A stretch of 64,000 bases of DNA from Apoda limacodes (Eukaryota > Arthropoda > Insecta > Lepidoptera > Limacodidae), in assembly GCA_946406115.1 (NCBI GenBank), contig OX291553.1, positions 9,677,001-9,741,000 on the forward strand, read 5' to 3'. The notes beneath the pieces are model-generated. The model saw only the letters and a list, made by a program, of their open reading frames with translations, was not told the origin of the DNA and did not search any database. The position numbers and the translations under genes are program-made. Below are positions 12,701 through 27,700 of this stretch, piece by piece (positions within the stretch are counted from its first letter, which is position 1; each line of letters begins with the position of its first letter).

Positions 12701-15700
12701 AGCACAAAAAACTTTAAGCTCTGTGGACGTGGGCCTATTTCGTGGTTAAAAGTGAGCTATAGCATACTATAACTCTAATTCCTAACACTGAAATGTCACG
12801 TTACACGTTAATTAGAACCACTGTTCAGGAGTTAACATGTCATATAACTCTTATTTCCCTCCTGGCGGTGACTCACCTTCGGGTCTGAGACTCACGTCGG
12901 TCGAAGGGACGCCCCGAGAGCGACAACCCAAGCCAAGCTTCCCCCTGCGGGGAGACCTTGAGCGTTGGGCGCTATATGGGCTGAAGCTCCTTTAGAGTCT
13001 CGCCCCAAAAAGCCCGGTGAAGCAGTAATGGAACTGCATTATCAGTTCAGAAAAAAAAAACTTTATCAGTATGTACCTCGAAGACCGAGCTTTGCTCGTT
13101 ATTTTTTAACAACTTCATCTATTGTCAAGAAGCTTTATTGTTGCTGTATCTGTATCTTTTACACTGAATACCTAATGACAATCCATCAATTATCTGGATT
13201 TAAAAAACTGCTAAATTCAGATAAACTCGTGAGAAATACTCGATGTAAAAACTATTCAGATCCTCCATTCCATATGTAATCCTACATAACAACGGACAAA
13301 TTCGATTAGATCTCATGCTAAGAGGGTTCCGTAGTAGATATGTAGTTTAATAATAATAGTTAAAGTAATAGTTAAACAGTTAAGTTGAATAATAATAATT
13401 TAATCGAGTAATAATAATTTAAGTACAATTCAATTCAAACAAATTTATTCATTTATTTATTCATTTACAACATAGATATATAATATACGATAAGTTTATT
13501 CATGCTATGACCATAAATTAGCAAGGAAAGACTATGCACGTTGCAGGCATCCATGTAAGTAGGTACCTATCAGTTGATTTTTGCGTTTTGTACCAGCTTT
13601 ACGCGAATTGTAAGAGTCACTGAAGCAAACAAGGTAGAAGATGTCCTCAGTAATTCCATATGAGATGTTGTATACCAAGAAGTTTTAGAAATCAAAGCCT
13701 GAATTTCAGCCTACCTACGAAAATGCGGGCACAGCTAGTATTCAATACAAAAAAAAGTCTGTATGTTTATGTCTGTATGTCGTTGCTGCTTCAGTTTGCA
13801 TACACACTTTTAAAAGCAGGTTGACTTAAAGGGACTAGACCACGTGACTATTCTGCTGTTAATTTATTCCAAGTATAATATATTCCAATTATTCCAAGTA
13901 TATGCACACCATTATTACATATACATACTTACATAAGTACTCATAAATACACATATATATATATATATATATTATAAGTATTCATTCTGTGAACTGCGAG
14001 GAAGTAAGATCTGCTCGTAAGGCATAAATAAAGCTATATCAACTTATCACTTTCTTATGGACATTTCATATTATTTTTCAGAGGGTACTGTTGCTACAAC
14101 CTCAAAGCTCCATAGCTAATAACTTGGCTTTGATCAAATATAAAATTCTCTAACATTTTCTTTTCGGAAATAACTTTGTTTATGTTACCAAAGTTAAAAA
14201 AAAATATCCCATGATCTTAGGAAGCAAAAAGCTTCGCTTACCTCTATGGGAAACAGGCGTGATGTTATGTTATTGCTTTGGACGACCCAAAAACATAGTA
14301 CCTGAAAGTATGACCTAAAGTACTACTGTTTAATGGTCTTCTTGATCAATCTAGCTAAGAAATAGATACAGAAGAGACCTAACAAATAGACACAGAATAG
14401 ACAAACGGCAATATCGTTTCTAAGTTTATTAAAGTTTCAAATTTAAGTAGTATCTAAAGTAGCCTGTCAACTGATATTAAAATAACACAAGTTTGCAGGT
14501 ATTGGTTACTTTTGGAACTTGTTTATACAAATAATTTATTTTAGTCGCTAGCGAATATCGACCTTTATAAACTCGTGATAGACGAACTGAAATATGCTTA
14601 GTGTAATATGTGAACTTATCTACAAGATGATTCATTTATCAAAAGATAGTAACAAATGTCTTTAGTTTGCAATTCTAATTTAATCTACAACTAAAACGCA
14701 GTAATAAGACAAACTGATGATAAAATCTATTAGATTATTTAAACATTGCGTACTTTCACTTCGCTTAGGGTCAGCATTAATAGTCTTCTGTACAAGGCTT
14801 AATTGCATTTACTCAAATCAATTTCATTGTATTGCTGCCGACACACACACCGTAGAGTATTATAGCGGAAAGAATGGCAGTTACGTAGTGTAGTATGTTT
14901 TTATGAAGGTATTGCTGCATATTTTGCTCCTACTCATGCAATTGTGTCAGTCCAAGGACTGGCAAGATTCACGTGATAAAGCCCTGAATACACAAATCCC
15001 TATCGCCTCCCTTCATTACTGCCGCATTTTGCATTAACAATTAAACGACGTTTTCTAAAAATGAAACCCAGCTAGATATATTTATCGCCTCCGAACCCCC
15101 CGCCGTACTAAATTTCATGAATATCGTTGGAGCCGTTTCCGAGTTTTAGATAATATACCGGGTGCTTCAAAAAAATGTATACACACTTTAAACTATTGTA
15201 GTTTTCCCGCTCTACAAGGCTAATGTTATATTTCTTCGCCAGGTGCAAGCATAATAAAACATAGAGGGACGCTCTATGTTATATTATCAGTTGGAATTTG
15301 TAATATCAACATGGGGGACGTACGTTTGAGTTTTGAAGAACGTAAGCAGGTTATTAAGTGGTACTGGAAGTTTGAGAATGTAAATGAAGTTCAAAGACAG
15401 TGGAGAAGGGAGTATGATACAGAACCACCTTCAAGATTAACAATTACACGCATACGAGACAAATTCGAAGTTCATGGAACAGTGTGTGATGTGCATAAAG
15501 GTCATTCAGGTCGGCCTCAAACATTTAAAAGTCGTAAATTTGCCTGGTGTAAATGTGTGGTGCGGTTTGTCTTCAAGGGGACTCATTGGACCTTTTCGAT
15601 TTGAAGGCACTGTAACTGGTATTAATTACCTAACAATGCTTGCTGATTCCATATTTCCTGCCATTCGTGCATTATACGGTAATGATGATTTTTATTTTCA

Positions 15701-18700
15701 ACAAGATGGTGCTCCGCCGCACTATCACAGGGACGTACGAGCTTACCTGGATCAAAATTTGTCGGGCCAGTGGATAGGACGCAGGGGGCCAATCGAGTTT
15801 CCAGCACGCTCTCCAGACCTTACACCACTGGATTTCTTCTTGTGGGGCACAGTAAAAGATGAGGTGTACAAACGTAAACCGCGTAACCTAGACATTCTTT
15901 GGAATGAGATTCAAGCAGTGTGTAGAGAAATCTCATTAGACGTTTTGATACGATGTACAGAATCTGTGGTGACTCGTACTCAGAATTGTATTGATGCTGC
16001 AGGTCACCAATTTGAACAGTATTAACATTTGTTATTTATGTTTCATTTACATTGGACTTTCAGCTTTCTATTTTCCTGAAATTTAACTTTGTAGAACGGT
16101 AAATAAATTTTCTATGGAAGTTCAAAGTGTGTATACATTTTTTTGAAGCACCCGGTATATAAATTTATATACAAGAATTGCTCGTTTGTAGTAGTATGAG
16201 ATAGTTCATCACGCGGGAACAGTTATCTTTAATAGTTTGTTGCCTATTTTTAAAAAGTAATCAGGTGTCCTAATTTTATTAGATATCTATAAAATGGGCA
16301 AATTATAGTTACAATAGAATAAAATTTTTGCTAAGCGATAGTATTTATATATTGAATTTCTGTAAATAATGGATAAAAAAAGGTTCTGTTTACCTACAAA
16401 GTGAGTTAATCTTTTAAATTACCTAAATAGTATGTTAATTAATTCGTAAATTATAGTAATACTGTATTATACACTGACGATTTGAAATAGTTTTTGGAAA
16501 ATCTACTTGAGTAAAGAGTTTTTACTAAAGACCACGAGGAGGAAGTTATAGACTTTATACTTTGCGGTTTGGGTTGTGCCATATCACTCAATCAGTTTCT
16601 TTTTTATTATACAGTCTGTAGATATTATTATACGTCTTGTATAAAATTTACCTTCATAAAAGCTCGCCACCTATTATGTTTATGAGATGGAGTACCAACG
16701 GTAAAACGTGGATATTACGGGCATACATTTGTATATAACATCATTGACTGGCACACACCTACACACCTCGGGGATAACTGGCAGATCAAAACAAAAAAAG
16801 AACCCAAAGATTTTAATAAAATTGGTTTTAAGATTTACATCATTAATAAATAAACTTATAGATGTCGTTTGCCAGTTTTGATTGTAATTAAGTTAATATG
16901 ATGGTAATAAATGACTTTTGATTTTTATGGACATTGTGGAAAAAAGTAAGTATGTATCTAGTAGAGTTGCTTTTTTATATATACGGAAATATCTGAGTAA
17001 AGATATTGTGTCCGTTAGAGATGTTCTATAGGTAGAATAGTAGATTTTAATAATTTTATATAAATATTTTTCTAGGACACATATCTTTAGCATCTATCTA
17101 CCTTTTAATGTTTTAGTTACTTACTTTCTGATATTTTTGACATTATAGAGTCCAAAACAGACTTATACAAATATACTTTATCGCAGAAAACATACAAAAT
17201 TTAGTTCAAAGAACATTAAATACACATACCTTTGATCCGACATATAGTTAGACATATTGATGACAAATAAATAACAAACATGAATTACCTACATGTCGAC
17301 TTTTAAAAAAACATAAAAAACGGCCATGATGGCAGTGGGACACGAATTCATTAAGGATTACCAAAGTATGATAATTATGGCGGAAATCTAAAACATGGCG
17401 AGAAAGTTAAGAGAGGATAACACAAAAAATTCAACATAGAGAAAAAGCACTCAAAACCGTTCAACAACACTACTTACAAATGCAAAAAAAACATAAATGT
17501 GATGGCTTAATTTTCAAACTTCGTAACTCCATTTTTTTGTTAAAATATGTTTTAACGCCATCTAGTAAAGAACGTTGCAGCGCATCTAATGGAAATACTC
17601 CTAACTCCGTGCAAAACGTCTAAATTTTATTATTTACGAATTCGAAGAGCACGTATTTCCGCGGTGCCATTTTGAATTGCGCAAAATTCATAACTCCCAC
17701 ATTTAGTATGGGTGACCGAGTGTTGTGAGATGGATGTGTTATTGTTGCGATTTTTAATTGGTGACAATAAAAAAGGTCACACTGAAATGGAGTGTGACAG
17801 TATGCTTGCTACTATCGAAAGATGCTTAAGAAACAAATAATATAATAATAAATGTACCAGCCGATTACGCTTATTATGCAAAAAATACTTGTAAAAAGAA
17901 TAATTATGTAGTTCAGTATTTGTACCATGATTTTTTTAAGAAAAATGAGGACACCCTAACCTTTTTCAAGTCAGTAAGGCCCGACAAAAAGCCCAGAGAT
18001 CCAGTTGTCACAGATATAAGAGCCTTGAAATAAACACCAAATTGTAAAATTCAATTTAAACTTCGTCATTCCTCCTCGAGGTGGGAAGATCTTCCGGTAA
18101 GGCCGAAGAAAATGAATTTTGTACCATTTGAGAATACACCTCAACTGTATAGTGCGCGTTTAAAAATAAAAGCAAAAAAATTGCAGCATGAAAATTGCAG
18201 CAAGAATTAAAGAAACAATGGAAAAGGACTACCATAATTTTTATGACAATTGACCTCATTTTTAGGGTTCCGTACCCAAAGAGTAATTAGCGGAACCCTA
18301 TTACTAAGACTTCGCTATCCGTCTGTCCGTCCGTCCGTCCGTCTGTCACCAGGCTGTATCTCATGAACCGTGATAGCTAGACAGATGAAAATTTCACAGA
18401 TGTATTTCTGTTGCCGCTATAACGACAAATACTAAAAAACAGAATAAAATAAATATTTAAGGGGGTTCCCATACAACAAACGTGATTTTTTTGCCGTTTT
18501 TAGGGTTCCGTACCCGAAGGGTAATTAGCGGAACCTAAGAAGAACTAAGGCTCCGCGGTCCGTCCGTCCGTCCGTCCGTCCGTCCATACATCTGTCACCA
18601 GGCTGTATCTCAAGAACCGTGATAGCTAGACCGTTGAAATTTTCACAGAAGATTTATTTCTGTTGCCGCTATAACAACAAATAATAAAAAAAACAGAATA

Positions 18701-21700
18701 AAATAAATATTTAAGGGAGCTCCCATACAACAAACGTGATTTTTTTGCCATTTTATAGGTAATGGTACGGAACCCTTCGTGCGCGAGTTCGACTCGCACT
18801 TGGCCGATTTTTATAGATAATGGTACGGAACCCTTCGTGCGCGAGTCCAACTTGCACTTGGCCGATTTTAAATATTGTTAAGTAACTTACCCTTTTTTTA
18901 TTATTTTTTTGTCTCTGAAGTTTAGATTTTTTTTTTTGTTTAATTCACTTATATTTTAAGTAAAAAGAAGTGATTAATAACTGCATTTATTATCTTATAT
19001 AATTTTTATTTTGTTAAATTTTAATGAATACAATAATTAATAGAGACTGACAGTAATGATCAATTTGTGATATTATTTAAGTTTCTTAGATGGTATTTTA
19101 TTACCTATAAATATCTTTATTTTGTGAATTAATGATTTTATTGTAATACTATGTATCACATACATTACAATACAATTTAGATAAATAAAACTACTTATAT
19201 CCTTACAAAGGGCGTAAGTCCTGAAAGCTTAGAAATTCAAAGTGCGTAAGTCCATTTATACAATTAAATCAAATGTTTTAAGGCCTATTTTTATTGAAAA
19301 TGGATATCTTAACATATAAGTTATTATTATTAATGAAAAAATTTAAAACGGTTCCTTAAAAAAAAATCAGTGTATAGTTTTTTCTTCTTCCTGTAAAATG
19401 TGTCAAAATAGAGTTACGGTGTCTGATAATTAAGCCATCGATATTTCCCAAGTTATAGGTATGTATAAAAAGTTATATTTTTTTAGCAGAATCAATTGAA
19501 AGCTGGTTGATTGTAACGCTACGGAACCCTAATAATCAGAAAAAAGATAGGTCTGGCTGAAAACAAAATGTTAAAAATAATGTCGTACTAATGTTATAAA
19601 AAATTAAATAATATGTGTATAAAACGGAAACCACGTTGAAATCTTATTATAACAGTAATTTTATGCAATGCATGTTTATATTTTAAATGTGTTTTTTAGA
19701 TTACATTATGTGTATCTTCACGGTATTTATCGCTAACGACGGTAACTGGATACACACCCTCTTATGAGGAGGACAACCTCTTCTCGCAAACCACTTTAGC
19801 CTAGGGTGACGGGGGTAAGCCCATCTCCGGACCACTTCTTCTGATACAGTGTACCTGGAGTAAGGTGGCTTTATATGTAAACTAGCTTTTGCCCGCGGTT
19901 TCATCCGCCCTAAATACGGTTTTCGCTGTAGAAATTCAACGGAAACACCTTAATAATAGAAAAAAAACCGATTCATACTTGACAATTTCAAGTAACCGGT
20001 GTCCTTTCCCGGGTCTCAAACTGTTTCCATGCCAAATTTCATTGAAATCGGTCCAGCGGTTTAAGCGTGAAGAGGCAACGGACAGACAAAGTTACTTACG
20101 CATTTATAATATTAGTATGAACAAGTATGGATGTCAAAATCGTCATAAATTACCAGCTTTTTAGTATTGAGCGGTTAAATAAAAAACCAGGGACAAAATA
20201 ATATACCCTTTTGTCAGTTTTTTGGGGAACTATAAGAAGTCAGTATGAGCATTACAAAAAAGACAAAATTAAATATTTTCCATTATTTCATTAGCGTCAT
20301 TATATAGGGTACTAGCATTTAAACGTGGCCTTTTGAAAAAATCACAGTTTTTAACTGTTTATAGTTTTACCAACAAAAAAATATTTAAATGGAGCTCTAC
20401 GTCAGGTCAGGAACCCACATGCTAAATTTCAAATTTCTGGACTTGGCAATATAGGCTTACTTGTATGTCAATAATGAGTCAGTCAGTTTCTTCTTTTAGA
20501 TATAGGTAGGTACAGATAACGTAGTGTAATATTTTTCATTAAATTTTCGTTCACATCCTTACTGTTACAAAATTTAGCTTGTAGTCTACATTCACCCTCA
20601 CAAATAAGCAATGTCAATAGATACGACATTCGACGAAAATAGAGTATCAAACTCTATTATATTTTACGTTATTACAAAATTAACTTTATTACCGCCACGG
20701 TCTGAGTACTTTGGTACTAGAATGTAACAACTCTTTCGTCAGGAAATGTACATACCTGGGCATGTGTTCTGTAAAAACCACACCGCAGTATGTACCCATA
20801 CAATTTGTCAGACAAACACCTTCGTATCACTTCGGTGTAAATGTATGCTGCGTATTCTACAAATGGTTACGCGACATGTAGTAAAGTAGCACGGTGTCAA
20901 GAAAGCTCACATTGTCACATAACTCCGTCATGGAAGCCAAAACGAAATATAGTCGACCTTGTCAGGGTCGTTGTCATTATATTACGATGGAAAGAGATGG
21001 AAATCGACAGCTGCATGTGAGGCTTCGAGCTTCACATGTGACCTTGATAAGAGGAATGAGAAAACGTCTAGAACTGCCACGTGTGTGCGTTGGAGACTAC
21101 CAGGTTGGCAGAAATACTGAGGAGCTCTTAGTGAACTCTTGTTAAGCAAAATACTTACGTATTGCCTTAAGGTTTAGGATGAGTGGAGCTTGTGGAAAAA
21201 TCTTAAAATTGGAATGCAATGTGTGCAGGTTATTCCAGTTTGGTTTTGTCTGTATGTGTAAATACGCACCTGCAATGCTTTAGGTTATTCAGATAATTTA
21301 AATGCCACTGATAGGGCAGGGTTTTAAGTTAAATTAATCAAAAGAAAGAATCTGGTTCGACTGGGCAGAGCGGAGAAGGCATGTCTCAGTTTTCCAATCT
21401 AAACTCTAAACTGACGTACATATTTTACTTTCGTCGTTTTTTTTCTTTGTTTATCGATCTGAATAAAATTATTTATTGTAATCCCCGTTTATATTTTTTA
21501 ATATTTGGCAGAGATATCCATTTAGAGCTCAAATTTTCTAATAATTGAAATATTAGGTACGTAAAGTGTAATCTCGCTTTTATTACCTATGAACAACAAG
21601 TATTTCAAAATAAAAACTTTGCTGACGAACATCAGATAAGAAAAAATATAAAAAAAAAATATAAGTAAATGACGATTATTATTTTTAACGGACTTTACAC

Positions 21701-24700
21701 AAGGAGCGCCCAAACTTAAAAAAACTGTATAATTTGCGTTTCTTGAATGTGTATCGATTATCCATTTAGGATCGTCTCTTCTAGGTGTTTTTTTTTAATT
21801 TTAGTTGATCTTTGAACCCTGTATCAGCCATTGTACGATCTTACGCACTGCTGCAGGGGTTCAACCTCTCTTTGAAAAAGGAGGCTAAGGCCATAGTCCA
21901 CAGAGGACGTTTGTGGAGCTAGTGGCCACTCTACTGCCAGAGTTTTCAATCCCTCCATACGTTTTTTTAGTTTCTTAATTACTCCTTTTTTAGACAACAT
22001 TTCAAACAGCACCATAGCTACAGATTCAGCATTACTTGGTCAACAAATCACACATAGGTACCAATATCACCTTCCTTCCTTATTAACACCTTATACACTT
22101 ATTTGCCCACTAAGTTTGACCAATTTCCTTCTCTATATATGTATATATATATTTATAAAGATTAGGTACTTTTATATATAGAAAAACATCAAAATTTAAT
22201 CGCAATTAATTCCTTTACAAAAAAGTCTCGGCTTTTTTCCAGTTACATTACCTATAATGAATTAATTAGTTTTTGTTAAAACAGTTTCATACTCAATAAT
22301 AAAGTTAGACAACTTAAATAAAGTTCGAAATAAATCTAGTTACTTACATGTATTTTGTTAAAAGTAGGTATTAATCTACCTACTACTGTGATGTCAAGAA
22401 TTGATTTGGCCTTAGAGGCCCCGGTGAGTCATACCTATTACGTATTTTCACTAACAATCATGGCTGCCCTACAAACTTAAATTTTGCTTAGCGTTAGCTT
22501 ATAAATATAACAAACAAAACTGATCAAGTAGTTATAAGAACTTATTTCTTGACTATTTAACATAATGAAAGTAACTACCTAAAAGTATTGCAAAAACATT
22601 CATACTTAGATTGACATAAATTTGACCTTAAATATTTATTACGTAAGGTTTTGCACGCTTCATAAGCGGAGCGGTGAGGTAGTGCTCTACTCTCGACATG
22701 TCAAAAAACCCAGTCTTTCGAAACTTAAATGACTTTTTTTTTTAATATAACACTTACAGGATAATATGAGTGCACTAATATGAAGTTAAATAATCTGACT
22801 AGCACATATGGTACATTTTATAAACAATTAATTTGTTTAATATAATAAATAATAACATTAAAACTAATCATTCTTGGACGTCCGTGAGTCTGTGTTTATG
22901 TGACCATGTATGTGGCAGAGAAATTGGTCGAAAAATTCATCTTACCGGAATACTTTTGTTTTTAATATATAAAGTATTACACTGTGCTGATTCCTAGTTA
23001 ATTTTAGCGTTCTAAGTACTGTCGTTTAATTATAATTTATAAAAACTAATAAAAATCCCATATCCAACCTCCCTGTACTACTCATAATCGCCATATACTA
23101 AAAATAAAAATTATAATAGGCGTGGCATTATGGTTTCCGTCTTGCGAATTTTTATGGCGTGGCATTATGTTTTCCGTCTGACGATCAGTCTGACGCGAGT
23201 TTATCATTTTTTACCCATCACAAAAACTAACCTAATGTAAATAAATCTGACGCGAGTTCCGTCTTACGAATTTTATATGAAATTTAGATCAGGACACGTG
23301 ATCTGACGCGAGTTTAACATTTTTTACCCATACCAAAAAAATGTGCACAACGCTAAAGAAGTTTTCACTTCAAAAATTAACAGAAATAATTCATTTGTTT
23401 TTTTCAATTGGTACCACGAGTATTGAATTTATTGTAATAATTAGGTAATTACACTACTTGTACTTTTGGAGGTTTTTCGTTTTGCTAAGTTTTGCTTTTC
23501 TCAAGTTAGGCTTTCTGATCACAACAGGATTTTTTTTATATTTATTAACTTTAAATATTAAGTATTATCTAATATTCAAATCTTATAAGTTGCGATCTTG
23601 GGATCATAATAATTTCCCAACTAATAGAGGTTTCTCTTTTCATTGATTTATCACTTTTCTAAATGGGTGCCAACAGATCTCTATTAGTAAGGCTTCGTTG
23701 TACGTCTGTTTTTCATTCTACCCTTTAAAGTCTTTATCTTTAAGAACAAAATTGATAGTACCCTCAAATTTTCAAATAATTTCTGTTATTATGGCATTTT
23801 CTGAAAATATAATAAATTTTGGAATCTAAGGGGTGTCTAAATGCAAGAAACTTGTGTTTAAGTTAAGTTTGTAAGTTAAGTGTTTAAGTTTTTTGATCCA
23901 TCGTAAAAATGCTTCAAATTTTTAATTATTATTACTAGCAAAACAACAAATAACAATAATAAAAACAAATAATAAAAACCGCTAGGCCATCGAAGACTTT
24001 TTCGATATTATTTTAATGTGAAAAAATGATAGTTATCTATTATTATTTATATAGCAGTGTTTTTAAACCTGTGGATCTCGACGCACCGGGGGTCTTACTT
24101 AAGGGCTTTCGGTCGCAAACCATGAAAAAGTAAAATGCAATAATTGTACACCCCTAAACTACAACAGATATATGTAGGCACAACAGGCATGGCAGTATTA
24201 GGCTGAAGGGGTAATTCTTGACACTTTATTTCAATTTCGCTGTAAATATGTACATATCCGAAATCAAATAGTATCATTATAATTATTTATCATAAAATTA
24301 ATTGCAATGTAAGTATTGGATCTCATAGAGATATGGTAGGGTTCAAAAAAAATATTTCATAACTTTGACGATTCAAAAGTGATTGTAAAATCCTTATTTG
24401 AATAAAAAAAATTGACTTTTGACTTTTTTATAGTTTAAGATTGTATACGATTTACATACAAATACTGATACATCCGAGGTAAGATTTAGTATCATCGTCA
24501 GCCTTATCGTATAAAAAGTAACTTAATAGTTTGTCTTTGTAACTATACAAGCTATTGGTAATGCAGAATCTAAACTTGCTATTAACGACTAATCGCATAT
24601 CTTCGACAATTTTCTCATCGGAAATCTAAATCTTGCTCATTTTTGGAAGCGTTTTTCCATCATGTAATTTATCTAGTACAGTGCACTTAATTTTGCGATC

Positions 24701-27700
24701 AGTATAGTGTCAATGAAAGGAAAATTAAATATTTTGTCTTTATAGTCACTGACATAAAAAGGTTCATTACGGTACTGGTAGATCGGCAGGTTTATTTGAC
24801 TTGAAAAGAGGTCGAGGATTCAACAAGGTAAAGGTTTTGACTAAAAACAGATAGCAAAATACTTTTTCCCTTAATTTTGTGTTTTATTCTGTACCTCTAT
24901 TACTTAAAATGTTTATAGAAATCTTTATGGATTGAAATAAAGATCATTAAATTTAAATAAAAATAAATAATTAGATAAATAAAAAACCCTCCTTCTGGCC
25001 CATTAGGGTTAAAACATCAACCAAAACCAAACAAACATTGATCGATTTTTATGTTTATGATATATATCTACAATTAGTGTCTAATTTGTTCTTTTACAAC
25101 TTTTGGTAGAGCCAGTTTTGGGAATATACTTATACTAATGTGATTTTAATCAATAAATCAATCAATAAAATCAAACTACACACTTCACTATACACGGTCC
25201 TCCTCTTTTCTCTTTTAATAAATAATACTATAAACTTTTTATCGTTTTTAGGATTCCGTACCTCAAACGGCAAAAAAGAACCCTTATAGGTTTGTTTTGT
25301 TGTCAGTCTGTCAAGACCTTTTTTCTCAGTAACGCGTGGAGGTATCAAATTGAAATTAATATCAAATACTATGGTCTACAGTCCCTTGAAGCTGTAAAAA
25401 TCAATCTTCTATATCAACAAAATAAAAAAATACGGCCATTTTTGTCTCATATTTTGGCATGTACAAAAAAATCAAAACCTATGGGGTAATTCCTTACGAA
25501 CGGGTTCCTATGGGGAAGTACCTGTTGTCCTAGAATCATGAAATTTGATACTTGTTACATCTTAAGTATTGAAAAAAAAACCACAATTAGTTAATGGAGG
25601 TATCAGGTTGAAATTAATATCCTCCTCGTTAGAGTCTCGCCCCAAAATCCCGATGGAGCAGTAATGGCTGCATCAGCCAACTGCATATTCAGATCAAAAA
25701 AATAATTGGCAAGAAGCATTTATCACAAATATGGGAAAAAATCCAAAAATCGATTGTTAAGGCAAAAGCCTGTGAAACTTGATCTCATGATGGAAGAACT
25801 ATCTACTCACAATAAGTTTCTAAAGAACCCTCGGTGCACGAACCATCTTGCTCTTAGCTGGTTTTTTTACCAAAAAACAAGCTATTAACTAAAAGATTTT
25901 TTTACAAAGCACGTCAATTGTATAAATGATATCTAATTTAAAAAAATATCATAAATATGCTTAGTTTGAGTGGCCATCAATGTGGTCTGTAAGAAGTTTT
26001 CTTGAGAACACAAACACTCCCACTTTACTTTTAATATACTTCTCAGTTTCTTTTACCTGGAGGACCAGTAAAGCATAAAAGTTTCTTCATTCCAGAAATT
26101 CTCATGAGATAAGTTTAAAGTGATGTCGGCAAGTCGTTTATTTATCTTGTGTTGATATCTAAAGCTTACTTATTCAAGCAGAATTTTCTACAAAGTCTAG
26201 TATCAACTTTTAATAAGTAGAAAATATTTTAAAGTTAGAAAATGTATGATGTTCGTTTTGTTAAAAATATAAAAGTTTAAAATTCTCCAAGTTTATAGGT
26301 AAATAAAAGCTTGGAGAATAAATAATACGTAAGATCGACAAGGCTTTTCTCTAATTACCTTAGTAATAAATATAAAGTTTTACCTATTAAAATTAATTTT
26401 AAATTTGTTCTTTTTTTAAAAAAAAAATATTTCAGGCAAAAAAAGCTATGCCCATGCATAGTTTGCATGTTTTTTAGATTATGGAATCCTAAGTCTATCA
26501 CAGAAAAAGCGAGCTCTACACAAAAGGCTTCTAAGCCGTCAAACATATACGAAATTATTGGTCTGAGTGGATTAAGCTAAATAGGTATACCATGATCTTA
26601 GCAAGTGGAAGTTTTAAACCTCTGTCATTATTATCTACTCTTCATGTATCATTTGACAAAACAGTAATGTAAAAAACATTCAACCTGACTGTTACATTTA
26701 AACTACGCGGACACTAAACACATTTTTGATGTTCCTTCGTAAATTAACACACACCTTGACACGCATACATACACACACACACTCAATGACACACATACAC
26801 ACTGCACTCACACTCCACACACTCTCTCTCAATCAGTATCATACAGACGTTCAAGTTGTATATAAAGTACCTTTAATATTTCTATAGTTCTGACTGTTTT
26901 ATCTTGGTATGTTTTTTCGAGAGGGGGAGCCAGGAGGCCTTACACAGGTTTATCCTAGTTTGGGCTTCTGCACCCCACCAATAAATGCAATCTCATAATA
27001 TCTAGATTATTTTGTAGCCTAAGTGTTGTTATGATTATTTTTGGCAGAAATAATAAATTTATTAATTAATATATTAAAAAATATATTTTCATCTCTACCT
27101 GTGCTTACCCCTTTTGGGAAAACGGTGTTACGTTATGTTAACACCCTTGTATGTATATGTACGGTTGTCAAGTAGTTTTGGCGTGTGATAAGTATACAAA
27201 TAGAGAATTATAAACAGTTTTAGGTACATAATTTTGGAAAATAAAAATAGAATCCGTGTTGCAACTGGAAATAGGTGGGCGTAGAAGATCCTTTTTTGTA
27301 CCAGTCACACATAACACAGCAAGGAGCGAATGAAACAAGCACAGGGATCGAGAAAATGTTAATACAGTTGGTGTGTGTTACCTACACAACGAGACTCTGG
27401 ATACGCTTGCGTTCCACATATGGGAATACTAGCATAGACCTGCTCTGGTTTTCTTATATCCTAGTACTTTCTAAGAAACTCTAATGCTTTAGGATTTCTA
27501 ATACACACGTACACACACATACACTCACACTGCGAGTATTTAGAAAACAAATGTTGGACAAACCTGAAATATATTTTTTTTGCTAATAAAATTAAATGAG
27601 TGTCTATGATTAGAATTTCTGCTGCACATGTTTTCCTTAATGGTTGAGGAACTTAGTAAAAGTTAAATTTATATTACTGGTAGTCTCTTAGAGACTGACT

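Larger units (their letters stand above)
15045..16190 (-). repeat. family A, copy 3, split by a mariner-like element
   Basis: The flanks 15045-15157 and 16156-16190 together reconstitute an inverted family A copy (CGAGCAATTCTTGTATATAA on one side, GGAAACGGCTCCAACGATAT on the other). The mariner-like element inserted at a TA inside its AT-rich part. Confidence 0.75.
22431..25240. other. unassigned intron sequence
   Basis: AT-rich, no gene seen. It contains a small direct-repeat block (23115-23335) and a LINE 3' end (24338-24428), both listed separately. Confidence 0.6.

Noticed and set aside
20894..21145. 83-residue plus-strand frame
   Set aside because: No recognisable domain, and no flanking exons or signals support it.
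26757..26830. CA-rich tract considered as a structured array or CRISPR-like repeat
   Set aside because: It is simple-sequence DNA without regular repeat-spacer structure.
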